A stretch of DNA of 64,000 bases from G963675935 sp963675935 (GTDB lineage: Bacteria > Planctomycetota > Planctomycetia > Pirellulales > Thermoguttaceae): contig CAXXPV010000008.1 of the NCBI GenBank assembly GCA_963675935.2, positions 186,001 through 250,000 of the forward strand. The letters run 5' to 3'. The notes under the pieces are model-generated. The model saw only the letters and a list, made by a program, of their open reading frames with translations, made no database searches and was not told the origin of the DNA. This document shows, one piece after another, positions 7,671 through 14,529 of this stretch (the stretch's first letter is position 1; every line of letters starts with the position of its first letter). The position numbers were made by a program, and so were the translations under genes.

Positions 7671-8234
7671 CTACCGATCAAACCGCACCTGAAGGATTCC
7701 GTTGCTGCATTCCCAGTTCATCTTATCGGCCGAGCAACTTTCCGGCAGTTCAACCTCCTTGCGGTAGGTTGTCTTGCCGCGCTCGGCGGAAAGCAGCAGT
7801 CGGCCGTCGGACACTTCCAGCTTGATGCTCTCTTTGACGACGCCGGGCAGTTCGACGAGAACCAGCACATGGCTGTCCTCTTCATAAACGTCGACCAAAG
7901 GCTCGCGCACGTCCTCGCCCGCGGGACGCTCCGCGGCGCCGCGCCGGACGTTGCCGAACGGTTCGACCTTGAGTTCCGTCTGGCCGCTATCGCCCAAGGC
8001 GGTCTTCACGTTGATTCCGTATACGCCGTGGAATTTTCCGCCGGCGTCACCAAATTCTCCGGACTTGGAGAGCGTCTCGCCGGCTTCGGCCAGTTCGCCG
8101 AGTTTTTCGATGAATCCTCCCAGTCCGCCGAGCAATCCGCCCAAGTTGAACGAACTTGTGACGACCTTATCGGACTTATCGGATGACTTCCTGGACCGAT
8201 GTTGTTTTTTGTCTTCTTCAGTGACGTGCGCCAC
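7671..8234 (-). CDS. Small heat-shock protein, GvpH-like (Hsp20 family)
   Basis: The protein has 187 residues, starting at GTG 8234 with AAAGGGA about 8 bases upstream. The C-terminal 80 residues form an alpha-crystallin domain: PLVDVYEEDSHVLVLVELPGV...I.LEVSDGRLLLSAERG, then ...ELPESCSADKMNWECSNGILQVRF. The N-terminal half is charged at first, then glycine-rich (FNLGGLLGGLGGFIEKLGELAEAG), as in GvpH-type proteins. These chaperones hold the hydrophobic GvpA subunit or assembly factors soluble. It is the first gene of the minus arm, divergent from gvpA. Confidence 0.85.
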   Translation of the reverse strand: MAHVTEEDKKQHRSRKSSDKSDKVVTSSFNLGGLLGGLGGFIEKLGELAEAGETLSKSGEFGDAGGKFHGVYGINVKTALGDSGQTELKVEPFGNVRRGAAERPAGEDVREPLVDVYEEDSHVLVLVELPGVVKESIKLEVSDGRLLLSAERGKTTYRKEVELPESCSADKMNWECSNGILQVRFDR

Positions 8235-8980
8235 GGCAATTCCCTTTCATGCTTGTTGGGTTCGACTTGAATCAACTCCATGCAAGGGAGAGTGCTTTAA
8301 AGGCCGGGCGCCGCTACGGATTCACCAAGCGGCACTTCGTGCCCTATCGGCATTCTCCCGCACCAGTATAACTTGCAGCCCAGCCGTTTCGGTTGAACGA
8401 AGGCGTTACCGGGCGCCAATGAGAAATTATCCACTTCGCAGTCGCATTCTTCGTGCTTTGGATGAAACGAATGAAATTGTCGGATACACTCCCGGCAAGT
8501 GTTCGCAAAAAGTAGCAGGCACACTCCGTGTGCCGTCCGCCGCACTTCTGATGCGGTCCGACAATCATCAACATTCCGTAGTTGTCACGATGGCTAACAC
8601 TACCGCTGACGGCGCACGGAGTGTGCCTGCCGCATTCGCCGTATCGCAATTCCCAGCGAACAGGCCGAATGCGTCAAGGAAGAAAATGTCGCATACATTG
8701 CGTCGCTGTGCGCGCGATGAGTGCTTCTTCACGCTCTCCGTGTTTCTTTTTCCGCCATGATGACGCAAAAGAAAGTGCGCAACATGGGGAACATTTCCCG
8801 TCCGTTTTGACTATGCAATAAACCGAGCTACGGTTCATTTCAGCAATGGATCGATGCGAGACGATGTCACGCAATTTATCGATCCAGTGTTGTGGAAACG
8901 CGAGTTTCAACTTTTGATTCTGCGCCTCGACGATGTAAGTCTTTGGTTGCCGAATCGTCCTTTCTGAAAGGAGTGCTGTG
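8235..8980. promoter_or_regulatory. Divergent control region of the two gvp arms
   Basis: The 746 bases between the hsp20-like and gvpA genes must contain the promoters for both arms. A small palindromic repeat occupies 8507-8638. Nearer to gvpA, TGGATCGAT (8847-8855) and its complement ATCGATCCA (8878-8886) form a 9-bp inverted repeat with a 22-base spacer. Its spacing resembles a dimeric regulator site. I see no convincing sigma-54 or consensus sigma-70 box. The short frames in the region show no family signal. Confidence 0.45.
8507..8638. repeat. Small palindromic repeat, uninterrupted copy
   Basis: The arms GCAGGCACACTCCGTGTGCC (8515-8534, continuing to 8537) and the complementary 8608-8630 enclose about 70 bases. 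The internal sequence is about 80 percent similar, in inverted orientation, to the copy split by IS copy 2 (15908-16012). This copy is the empty-site version of the IS target. Confidence 0.8.
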
Positions 8981-9199
8981 ATGGCAAATGTTCAGAAGTC
9001 CACGGATTCGTCCAGTCTGTCCGAAGTGGTGGACCGCATTCTGGACAAGGGCATTGTGATCGACGTTTGGGCGAAGGTGTCGCTTGTCGGCATCGAGCTT
9101 TTGTCGATCGAGGCCCGCGTGGTCATCGCCAGCGTCGAGACGTACCTGAAGTACGCCGAGGCGATTGGCTTGACCGCCAGTGCTGCCGCCCCGGCCTAA
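8981..9199 (+). CDS. gvpA: Gas vesicle structural protein GvpA
   Basis: The protein has 72 residues. It is the main shell protein, forming the ribs of the gas vesicle wall. The core LSEVVDRILDKGIVIDVWAKVSLVGIELLSIEARVVIASVETYLKYAEAIGL is the textbook GvpA fold: helix, beta hairpin around VIDVWAKVSLVGIELL, then helix. ATG 8981 is preferred over GTG 8978 because of AAAGGAG at spacing 7. It leads the plus arm and is followed by two hairpins that probably set its transcript level above the downstream genes. Confidence 0.97.
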   Translation: MANVQKSTDSSSLSEVVDRILDKGIVIDVWAKVSLVGIELLSIEARVVIASVETYLKYAEAIGLTASAAAPA

Positions 9200-9220
9200 T
9201 CGCCAGGGCGAGGTTCCGTT

Positions 9221-9300
9221 GTTGGGGTGGCGGTTTAACTGTCACCCCAACGCGGCGACCAAGGTTCAGACGGCTGGCCGGCTGCCGCTTAAGCAGCCGG
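9221..9300 (+). terminator. Two hairpins directly downstream of gvpA
   Basis: GTTGGGGTG (9221-9229) pairs with CACCCCAAC (9243-9251). CCGGCTGC (9278-9285) pairs with GCAGCCGG (9293-9300). Neither is followed by a long U run, so they look more like partial terminators, attenuators or mRNA 3' stabilisers than strong terminators. GvpA is needed in far greater amounts than the proteins encoded after it, which fits. Confidence 0.5.
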
Positions 9301-9385
9301 TCGGCCGCCGAACCGCTATCCAGATAATCGAGATTCCCTCCCCGTTACCCCAAAACACTGTTACCCCAAAACAAAGGAACGACCG

Positions 9386-9766
9386 ATGGCGACTTTTACC
9401 GATAACTTTACTCGCATGCGTCAGGAATTCGATCAGGCGCAAGCGGATCGGCGTCAATTGTACGACGACACCCGCGAGCGCGTGCAAAACATGGCCGACA
9501 ACGTCAGGGAGCAGTTGGACGGATTCCGCCGCAACATGTGCGACGTGCATGAGCGAATCGCGGAAATGACCGACCAGGTGCGGACCGAGTTGGAGGAATT
9601 CGGCACGGACCTGCGCACCGGCGGCGATATTTTCCGCAAGGGATCAAGTCCCAAGGCTGCCCGGAAATCGCAGAACCCGAAAATGACGCCGAAGGCCCAC
9701 AAACCCACGATGTCGCACAAACCCAAGATGTCGCACAAGGCATCGAAGGCCGGCAAGAGGCGATAA
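9386..9766 (+). CDS. Coiled-coil basic-tailed protein, possible GvpC-like shell protein
   Basis: The protein has 126 residues. Residues 5-80 are one long amphipathic helix of charged heptads (MRQEFDQAQADRRQLYDD, RERVQNMADNVREQLDGF, IAEMTDQVRTELEEFG). The last 40 residues are lysine-rich with a short repeat MSHKPKMSHK. Cyanobacterial GvpC is also a helical protein with 33-residue repeats that binds the outside of the GvpA shell. The position after gvpA is where gvpC is usually found. The sequence likeness is general rather than specific, so GvpC is only a candidate identity. Confidence 0.5.
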   Translation: MATFTDNFTRMRQEFDQAQADRRQLYDDTRERVQNMADNVREQLDGFRRNMCDVHERIAEMTDQVRTELEEFGTDLRTGGDIFRKGSSPKAARKSQNPKMTPKAHKPTMSHKPKMSHKASKAGKRR

Positions 9767-9924
9767 GCCTTTTCGCCGCGACATCCGCGCGTTAAGAAGC
9801 GCCATCGCCGCCGACGGTTGCCCGCAAAGCGCCGTCCGCGGTCGCGGCGCACCCGGCTCGAATCCCGCCGCGTCATCCCCTGATTTACGCAACCTGCCCA
9901 CCAGGAAAGAAAGCCCTGTTTCCC

Positions 9925-10914
9925 ATGGTCCAGCATAGCAGCACCGCAAATTCGCAAATGATTACGAAGCAAATGATCCGCAACTCGGGCCATGTTCGGC
10001 CCGAGGCGAGCGAGGGCTTTGTCGTTACATCCCAAGTCGCGGAGTTGATCGATCGCGCCACGGCCTACCTCGAAGCCGGGTATCCCATCAATTTCTCGGG
10101 GCCGGCTGGCACGGGAAAGACCACGCTGGCGCTTCACGTTGCGACGAAGACCGGCCGGCCCGTGATGCTCATTCACGGCGACGACGAGTTTGGAAGCTCC
10201 GATCTCGTGGGCAATGACACAGGATACCGCAAGAGTCGGTTGATCGATAATTACGTTCATTCGGTCCTCAAGGAAGAGGAAACGATGCGTACGCTTTGGA
10301 TCGACAACCGATTGACGACCGCGTGCCGCTACGGCCATACGCTCGTCTACGACGAGTTCACGCGTAGCCGGCCCGAGGCCAACAACGTGTTGCTGAGCGT
10401 GCTGGGCGAGGAAATACTCAACCTGCCCAAGCTGCGTTACGCCGGCGAGGGATACTTGAAAGTTGACCCCAACTTCCGTGCGGTGTTTACGTCGAACCCA
10501 GAGGAGTACGCGGGAATCCACAAAAGCCAGGACGCGCTGATGGATCGCTTGATCACCATCAACGTGGACTACTTCGATCGCGAGACCGAACTAGCGATAA
10601 CAGTCGCTCGCAGCGGAGTGTCGAACGCCGACGCGGGCCGGGTGGTCGATTTGGTGCGGCGTTATCGACGGCTCCACGTCGTACGACATCGGCCGAGCCT
10701 TCGCGCGGCGATTATGATCGCCCGCGTGGCGGCCCGGCGAGGGGCGACGTTCGACGCATCGGACGCCGTCTTCAAACGCACCTGCATCGACGTGCTTGGG
10801 CTCGATCGCGTCGATTCCAGGGACGCGGCGCAACCGCGTTCCCGCGATGCGATGGACGCGGAGATTTCCGAGGCGTGCGGACTCGTGGAAGCGGCGCTTC
10901 GCGATTCCGTTTGA
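9925..10914 (+). CDS. gvpN: Gas vesicle assembly ATPase GvpN
   Basis: The protein has 329 residues, a MoxR-class AAA+ ATPase. Walker A is GPAGTGKTTLALHVA at about residues 59-66. The segment MLIHGDDEFGSSDLVG follows, then Walker B TLVYDEFTRSRPEANNVLLSVL, sensor FRAVFTSNPEEYAGIHKSQDALMDRL, and RPSLRAAIMIARVAA in the lid. These are the diagnostic GvpN blocks. GvpN promotes vesicle enlargement. No strong ribosome binding site precedes ATG 9925. The gene lies about 160 bases after the coiled-coil gene in the same direction. Confidence 0.95.
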   Translation: MVQHSSTANSQMITKQMIRNSGHVRPEASEGFVVTSQVAELIDRATAYLEAGYPINFSGPAGTGKTTLALHVATKTGRPVMLIHGDDEFGSSDLVGNDTGYRKSRLIDNYVHSVLKEEETMRTLWIDNRLTTACRYGHTLVYDEFTRSRPEANNVLLSVLGEEILNLPKLRYAGEGYLKVDPNFRAVFTSNPEEYAGIHKSQDALMDRLITINVDYFDRETELAITVARSGVSNADAGRVVDLVRRYRRLHVVRHRPSLRAAIMIARVAARRGATFDASDAVFKRTCIDVLGLDRVDSRDAAQPRSRDAMDAEISEACGLVEAALRDSV

Positions 10915-10941
10915 ATAAAAGCATATAAGGAGACTCAAGGC

Positions 10942-11262
10942 ATGAAGTCAACAATCCCTCGTCGCGGAGTTCAAGACATCCATACCATGTCGGAGCGAAT
11001 CAGCGATGTTGAAAACCCACAACGCAAGTATCTGGCGATGGCCATGCTCGGATTGGAAAAAGTCCGCCGAGCCAGGGAGAAACAGAGCGCCGCTCAAAGA
11101 GTGGCCAATATCGACCGGCGGTTGGCCGAAATCGCCGCTGAGCAAAGGGAACTTTTTGCGGCTGCCAAAACGGAAATGAAAACCGTGCGGAAGGCCAAAC
11201 TCCGGCGCCGCGGCGTCGATCCAGACTCCTCGTCGGAGAATGAGTTCAGATTCACTTACTGA
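10942..11262 (+). CDS. Unknown helical basic protein in the gvp operon
   Basis: The protein has 106 residues with a good ribosome binding site (AAGGAG, ATG 10942) and sits 27 bases after gvpN. Residues 25-90 are a charged helix (MAMLGLEKVRRAREKQSAAQ, RRLAEIAAEQRELFAAAKTEMKTVRKAKLRRRG). I do not recognise the family. The codon use and spacing fit the operon, so it is likely a genuine accessory gas vesicle gene. Confidence 0.6.
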   Translation: MKSTIPRRGVQDIHTMSERISDVENPQRKYLAMAMLGLEKVRRAREKQSAAQRVANIDRRLAEIAAEQRELFAAAKTEMKTVRKAKLRRRGVDPDSSSENEFRFTY

Positions 11263-11301
11263 TTATCGCGTAAGCCTAGAATAGCAAAGGATAATAACGA
11301 G

Positions 11302-11598
11302 ATGGAAACGATGCTCAATGAAAACCGCGAGTGCCGGCACAGCGTCGCCGAGGCCCAAACCGTGACCCAGGACTTCCTGCTGGGCGCTTTGCCCGACGTG
11401 CAGCGAGTGGACATTACGAAGGTCGCCCCGTTTGCCTCGGGCGACTGGGAGGCGGAGGCCGACGTATGGCAACCCAATGCGACGTTAAAATCCCTCGGCA
11501 TTGAAACCGGACGGCCCGTGTTGGACCACAACCGCTACTTGGTCCGGCTCGACGCCATGATGAATGTGCTGGAATACGAACTCAAGGAATCCTTCTAA
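11302..11598 (+). CDS. GvpO-like gas vesicle protein
   Basis: The protein has 98 residues. The pattern FASGDWEAEADVWQP...L...IETGRPVLDHNRYLVRLDAMMNVLEYELKESF follows the GvpO plan of W-x-v-x-v-E, a loop, then a Y-x-V-x-L-D strand ending in a Y. The match is moderate because the usual C-terminal R-Y-x-R is absent. GvpO is thought to influence expression or assembly. The last 19 bases of the gene are duplicated beyond a hairpin repeat (11706-11724). Confidence 0.6.
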   Translation: METMLNENRECRHSVAEAQTVTQDFLLGALPDVQRVDITKVAPFASGDWEAEADVWQPNATLKSLGIETGRPVLDHNRYLVRLDAMMNVLEYELKESF

Positions 11599-11724
11599 GG
11601 AGTTTCTGTTGCGGAAAGTAGGGTGGGATAAGCTTTAGCGCAGTCCCACCAGGTGTTTTCCCCGATTTTTGGTGGGACTGCGCAAGCTTGTCCCACCCTA
11701 CGCAGACTCAAGGAATCCTTCTAA
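11599..11724. repeat. Hairpin repeat inserted after gvpO, with 19-bp duplication
   Basis: The arms GTAGGGTGGGATAAGCTT (from 11618 to 11650) and the complementary 11671-11701 form a long hairpin. To its left is GTTTCTGTTGCGGAAAG (11602-11618), the same end sequence as the MITE at 61425-61544. The 19-base sequence ACTCAAGGAATCCTTCTAA occurs at 11580-11598 and again at 11706-11724, so it flanks the repeat on both sides. Confidence 0.75.
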
Positions 11725-11767
11725 TGAAGGATTTTGCGGCGACCACCCGATTCAAAGGAGCGCGACG

Positions 11768-11965
11768 ATGATATTAAATTGTGTTTCCTGCGGCCATAGT
11801 CTCGACTTGCACGACGATTACGACGACTATGAAGGCATGGTCAGTTGTTATGTCTGCGGCGCGCTGTTGCTGATTCATACCGAGGAAGGCCACGTCAAAC
11901 GCGTGACCTTTGCCACGCGCACGCCTCAAGACGATGACGCGAGGTTGCACGGCACGACATTGTAA
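11768..11965 (+). CDS. Small zinc-ribbon protein in the gvp operon
   Basis: The protein has 65 residues. ATG 11768 has AAAGGAG upstream at spacing 7. Two CxxC pairs, C-V-S-C at residues 5-8 and C-Y-V-C near 28-31, suggest one zinc-binding ribbon, followed by an acidic then hydrophobic tail. I know no gvp gene of this type. The operon position argues for a role in regulation or assembly, but nothing in the sequence shows which. Confidence 0.6.
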   Translation: MILNCVSCGHSLDLHDDYDDYEGMVSCYVCGALLLIHTEEGHVKRVTFATRTPQDDDARLHGTTL

Positions 11966-12026
11966 CAAGGAAGCAACGCGGCGGCCCCCGCCGCCGCCGA
12001 CACCCTATTGAAGGAGCAGGAACAAC

Positions 12027-12797
12027 GTGAGCGCCGCCAGCACTCTCAACGCCGTCGAGACCGGTTGTTATGTCTATGGGATCATCGACGCGCGAGACGG
12101 TCTCGATGTGTCGATGCCTGGAATCGACGACGGCGAAATTGAAACCGTCGAGGTCGAGGGGGTCGCCGCGGTCGTCACGCGAGTCCGCCGCCGGAAAATC
12201 CGCCCACAACGAGCCAATCTGGCCGTCCATCACAAGCTCTTGCTCGCCTTGACCCAGCGCCAGCCCGTCGTTCCCTGCGCGTTCGGAATGATCGCCTCGA
12301 ACGAGGAGGAATTGCGGGAGATTCTCCTCGCCAATTCCGGCAAGCTGCTGCGGCAGTTGGATCGTTTTCGCGGCAAGATGGAAATGAGCCTCAGCGTCTA
12401 TTGGAACACGTCCAACATCTTCGAGTTCTTCGTGACCACGAATCAAGAACTCAAGCAGATGCGCGACCGGGTGTTCCGGCCCGGCCGAGAGCCTTCGATG
12501 GACGAGCGGCTGGAACTGGGAGAACTGTTCGAGTCGCTCTTGCGGCAAAATCGAGAACGTCACACGCGGCAAGTGATCGACATGCTGACTCCCTACTGCG
12601 CCGAAATTCGCGCCGTCGATCCGGGAACGGAGCAGATGATCATGAAATTGGTTTGCCTGGTTCCCAAGGATGGGCACGATCGTTTTGAAGAGGGAATTCA
12701 AGAAGCGGCCCGCAAGTTCGACGATCATTATTGTTTCAAGTACGGCGGGCCGTGGGCGCCCTTCGATTTCGTCGATGTCGCGCTCGATCTATCGTAA
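12027..12797 (+). CDS. Gas vesicle protein GvpF/GvpL family (third copy)
   Basis: The protein has 256 residues. GTG 12027 has AAGGAG about 10 bases upstream. Typical blocks are GCYVYGIIDA, EGVAAVVTRVR, VVPCAFGMIASNEEELREIL, KMEMSLSVYW and the end YGGPWAPFDFVDVAL. It is closer to the canonical family than the two copies in the minus arm. Three GvpF/L paralogues in one locus is common in bacterial gvp clusters, where they are thought to bind GvpA during nucleation. Confidence 0.9.
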   Translation: MSAASTLNAVETGCYVYGIIDARDGLDVSMPGIDDGEIETVEVEGVAAVVTRVRRRKIRPQRANLAVHHKLLLALTQRQPVVPCAFGMIASNEEELREILLANSGKLLRQLDRFRGKMEMSLSVYWNTSNIFEFFVTTNQELKQMRDRVFRPGREPSMDERLELGELFESLLRQNRERHTRQVIDMLTPYCAEIRAVDPGTEQMIMKLVCLVPKDGHDRFEEGIQEAARKFDDHYCFKYGGPWAPFDFVDVALDLS

Positions 12798-12806
12798 GGA
12801 GACGCC

Positions 12807-13067
12807 GTGTTCCTCTTGGATGATATTTTGTTGTCGCCCATCAAGGGCCTGGCCACCATTTGCCGCAAGGTGGAAGAAGCCGCTCGGCAGGACCTTGACA
12901 ATCAGGAGAAGGGGGCCATGTCCTCTTTGGGCGAACTCCATCGGCGACTGGAAGCCGGCCAGATCGACGAAACAGAGTTTGAGTTGGAAGAAACGCGGTT
13001 GCTGGATCAGATCGAGAAACTTTCCAAGACGCTGCACCCGCATGACGAGCCGAACGAGATTGAATAA
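12807..13067 (+). CDS. gvpG: Gas vesicle protein GvpG
   Basis: The protein has 86 residues. GTG 12807 follows TAAGGAG by 4-5 bases. The opening MFLLDDILLSPIKGLATICRKVEEAARQ and the later LHRRLEAGQIDETEFELEETRLLDQIE are the GvpG signature: a hydrophobic N-terminal stretch and a helical hairpin. GvpG is a small helical assembly factor normally encoded beside gvpF/L, as here. Confidence 0.92.
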   Translation: MFLLDDILLSPIKGLATICRKVEEAARQDLDNQEKGAMSSLGELHRRLEAGQIDETEFELEETRLLDQIEKLSKTLHPHDEPNEIE

Positions 13068-13073
13068 ACCGTG

Positions 13074-13316
13074 ATGCAAGACGACTTTGTGACACCTGCC
13101 GAAGACGAAGAAAACACTCTGCTCGAATTGCTGGACCGGCTCCTCAACGCGGGAGTTGTCCTTTGCGGCGATTTGACAATATCGGTTGCCGACATCGAGT
13201 TGCTCTACCTGCGGCTGCAATTGACTCTTTCCACCGTCGAGACGGCCCGACGCGCGGGGTGGTTCGTTCCCACGGTGAGTTCGTGCAACGCACAGTTGGA
13301 GGGGCAAAATGTCTAG
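13074..13316 (+). CDS. GvpA-family minor shell protein, GvpS-like
   Basis: The protein has 80 residues. The core LLELLDRLLNAGVVLCGDLTISVADIELLYLRLQLTLSTVETA is a GvpA-type fold with the G-D-L/I-x-I-x-V-A-D-I-E-L-L strand pair of the GvpJ/M/S subgroup. ATG 13074 is used; GTG 13071 is an alternative. The gene follows gvpG by only a few bases and precedes gvpK, the usual order gvpG-gvpS-gvpK. It probably forms the tips or nucleates the vesicle. Confidence 0.85.
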   Translation: MQDDFVTPAEDEENTLLELLDRLLNAGVVLCGDLTISVADIELLYLRLQLTLSTVETARRAGWFVPTVSSCNAQLEGQNV

Positions 13317-13343
13317 GGTGCTTGTTCAGATTGGAGATTGCTC

Positions 13344-13691
13344 GTGAATGTACAAGCCGCACAAATGTTCGGATTCGCGGAGACAGGCGCCGCCGAAAGG
13401 TCATCGGCAGCCGCATTGGCTGATTTGCCCTCGAAGATTCGGCTTCAACCAGAAAATGTCCGCAATGGCTTGGCTCAACTGGTGCTCACGCTGGTCGAGT
13501 TGCTCCGCGAGTTGATGGAACGACAGGCATTGCGTCGCATCGACGCCGGCTCGCTCACCTCGGGAGAGGTCGAGCGGTTGGGAGCGACTTTTCTTCGACT
13601 GGCGGAAGAAATCGAAAAACTAAAACAGCATTTTGGCTTCACCGATGAAGACCTCAACCTCAACCTCGGCCCACTCGGAAAGCTGCGATAA
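13344..13691 (+). CDS. gvpK: Gas vesicle protein GvpK
   Basis: The protein has 115 residues. GTG 13344 is chosen because GGAG ends 7 bases upstream; an in-frame TTG at 13338 is too close. The block NVRNGLAQLVLTLVELLRELMERQALRRIDAGSLT, then EVERLGATFLRLAEEIEKLK and FGFTDEDLNLNLGPLGKL, are diagnostic for GvpK. It is an essential minor protein of unclear biochemical role in bacterial clusters. Confidence 0.95.
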   Translation: MNVQAAQMFGFAETGAAERSSAAALADLPSKIRLQPENVRNGLAQLVLTLVELLRELMERQALRRIDAGSLTSGEVERLGATFLRLAEEIEKLKQHFGFTDEDLNLNLGPLGKLR

Positions 13692-13714
13692 TCGCAAGGG
13701 AAAGGAATAACTTC

Positions 13715-14083
13715 ATGGCCCAGGCACAACTCATCACCCGAGCCACGCATGGGGATAGTCTGGCCGACATCCTCGAACGAGTCCTTAACACCGGATTGGT
13801 GATCGCCGGTGACATTCGGATCAAGCTCTGCGACGTGGAGTTATTGAGCATTCAGCTTCGTCTGTTGATCTGTTCGGTGGAGAAGGCGAAAGAACTTGGC
13901 ATAAGCTGGTGGTGGCAAACGTCCCCACAACCCGCCCCCATCGCGGCAACGGCTACATACCAGCCACAAAATGCAATTCCCGCACAGAGTCCCGAATCGT
14001 TCAATCCAGAAGAATACCGCCAGTTCCGCGACTTCCAACGATTTCGGGAGGTCATGCAGGCGTTAGAGCGCGAGCCGCGATAA
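13715..14083 (+). CDS. GvpA-family minor shell protein, GvpJ-like
   Basis: The protein has 122 residues. Residues 15-60 (LADILERVLNTGLVIAGDIRIKLCDVELLSIQLRLLICSVEKAKELG) form the GvpA-family fold of the GvpJ/GvpM type. A proline/alanine-rich stretch follows, then a charged helix (FNPEEYRQFRDFQRFREVMQALE). AAAGGAA precedes ATG 13715. It is the last gvp gene of the plus arm and ends 62 bases before the repeat that carries IS copy 2. Confidence 0.85.
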   Translation: MAQAQLITRATHGDSLADILERVLNTGLVIAGDIRIKLCDVELLSIQLRLLICSVEKAKELGISWWWQTSPQPAPIAATATYQPQNAIPAQSPESFNPEEYRQFRDFQRFREVMQALEREPR

Positions 14084-14271
14084 TCGTAGCAGGGCGACAG
14101 AACATCGCGGTGGCCGTCCTTGCTACTTCCGCCAATCTATTATCGTAACCGTTCACGGTGCGGTAGGCAAAAAGTAGCAGGCATACTCCGTGTGGGCCGC
14201 TAAAAACAGGGAGGAATGTGCCAAAAACTGGTCTTGGTCATTAGGACGTTTTTTGTTCCACTACGGTTTTT

Positions 14272-14529
14272 GTGAGTACCAAGGAGTTGTTCATGAAAGC
14301 CGTCTTGGAAGACATTGGTTATTCAAGCCCGCCCCACAAGTTGCTGGCGTTCTTCGAGAAGAGCCGCGATCAGTGGAAGACCAAGGCCTTGAAACGCAAA
14401 CAGCGCATTCGGCAATTGGAAAAACGCGTTGCCGAACTGAAAGCCAGTCGGCACAAGTGGAAAGAGAAAGCCCAGAAACAGTGTGGCAGCCCCATCTCGC
14501 ATGAAGACCGAAAACAAAAAAGAGCCTGA
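14272..14529 (+). CDS. ORFA of the 1700-bp IS (copy 2), coiled-coil
   Basis: This is an 85-residue frame with the same predicted sequence as the copy 1 ORFA. It ends TGA at 14527-14529, overlapping ORFB. The sequence AAAACAAAAAAGAG (14511-14524) carries a run of six A within the overlap. ORFB is in the +1 frame, so joining would need a +1 (or -2) shift or transcriptional slippage. Confidence 0.6.
   Translation: MSTKELFMKAVLEDIGYSSPPHKLLAFFEKSRDQWKTKALKRKQRIRQLEKRVAELKASRHKWKEKAQKQCGSPISHEDRKQKRA

Noticed and set aside
8674..8910. Small minus-strand gene in the divergent gvp control region
   Set aside because: The 78-residue frame has no recognisable family, no good ribosome site and lies across the probable operator dyad.
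9454..10521. Minus-strand 355-residue frame across gvpN
   Set aside because: It is a shadow of gvpN and the coiled-coil gene in a GC-rich region; its sequence has no family features.
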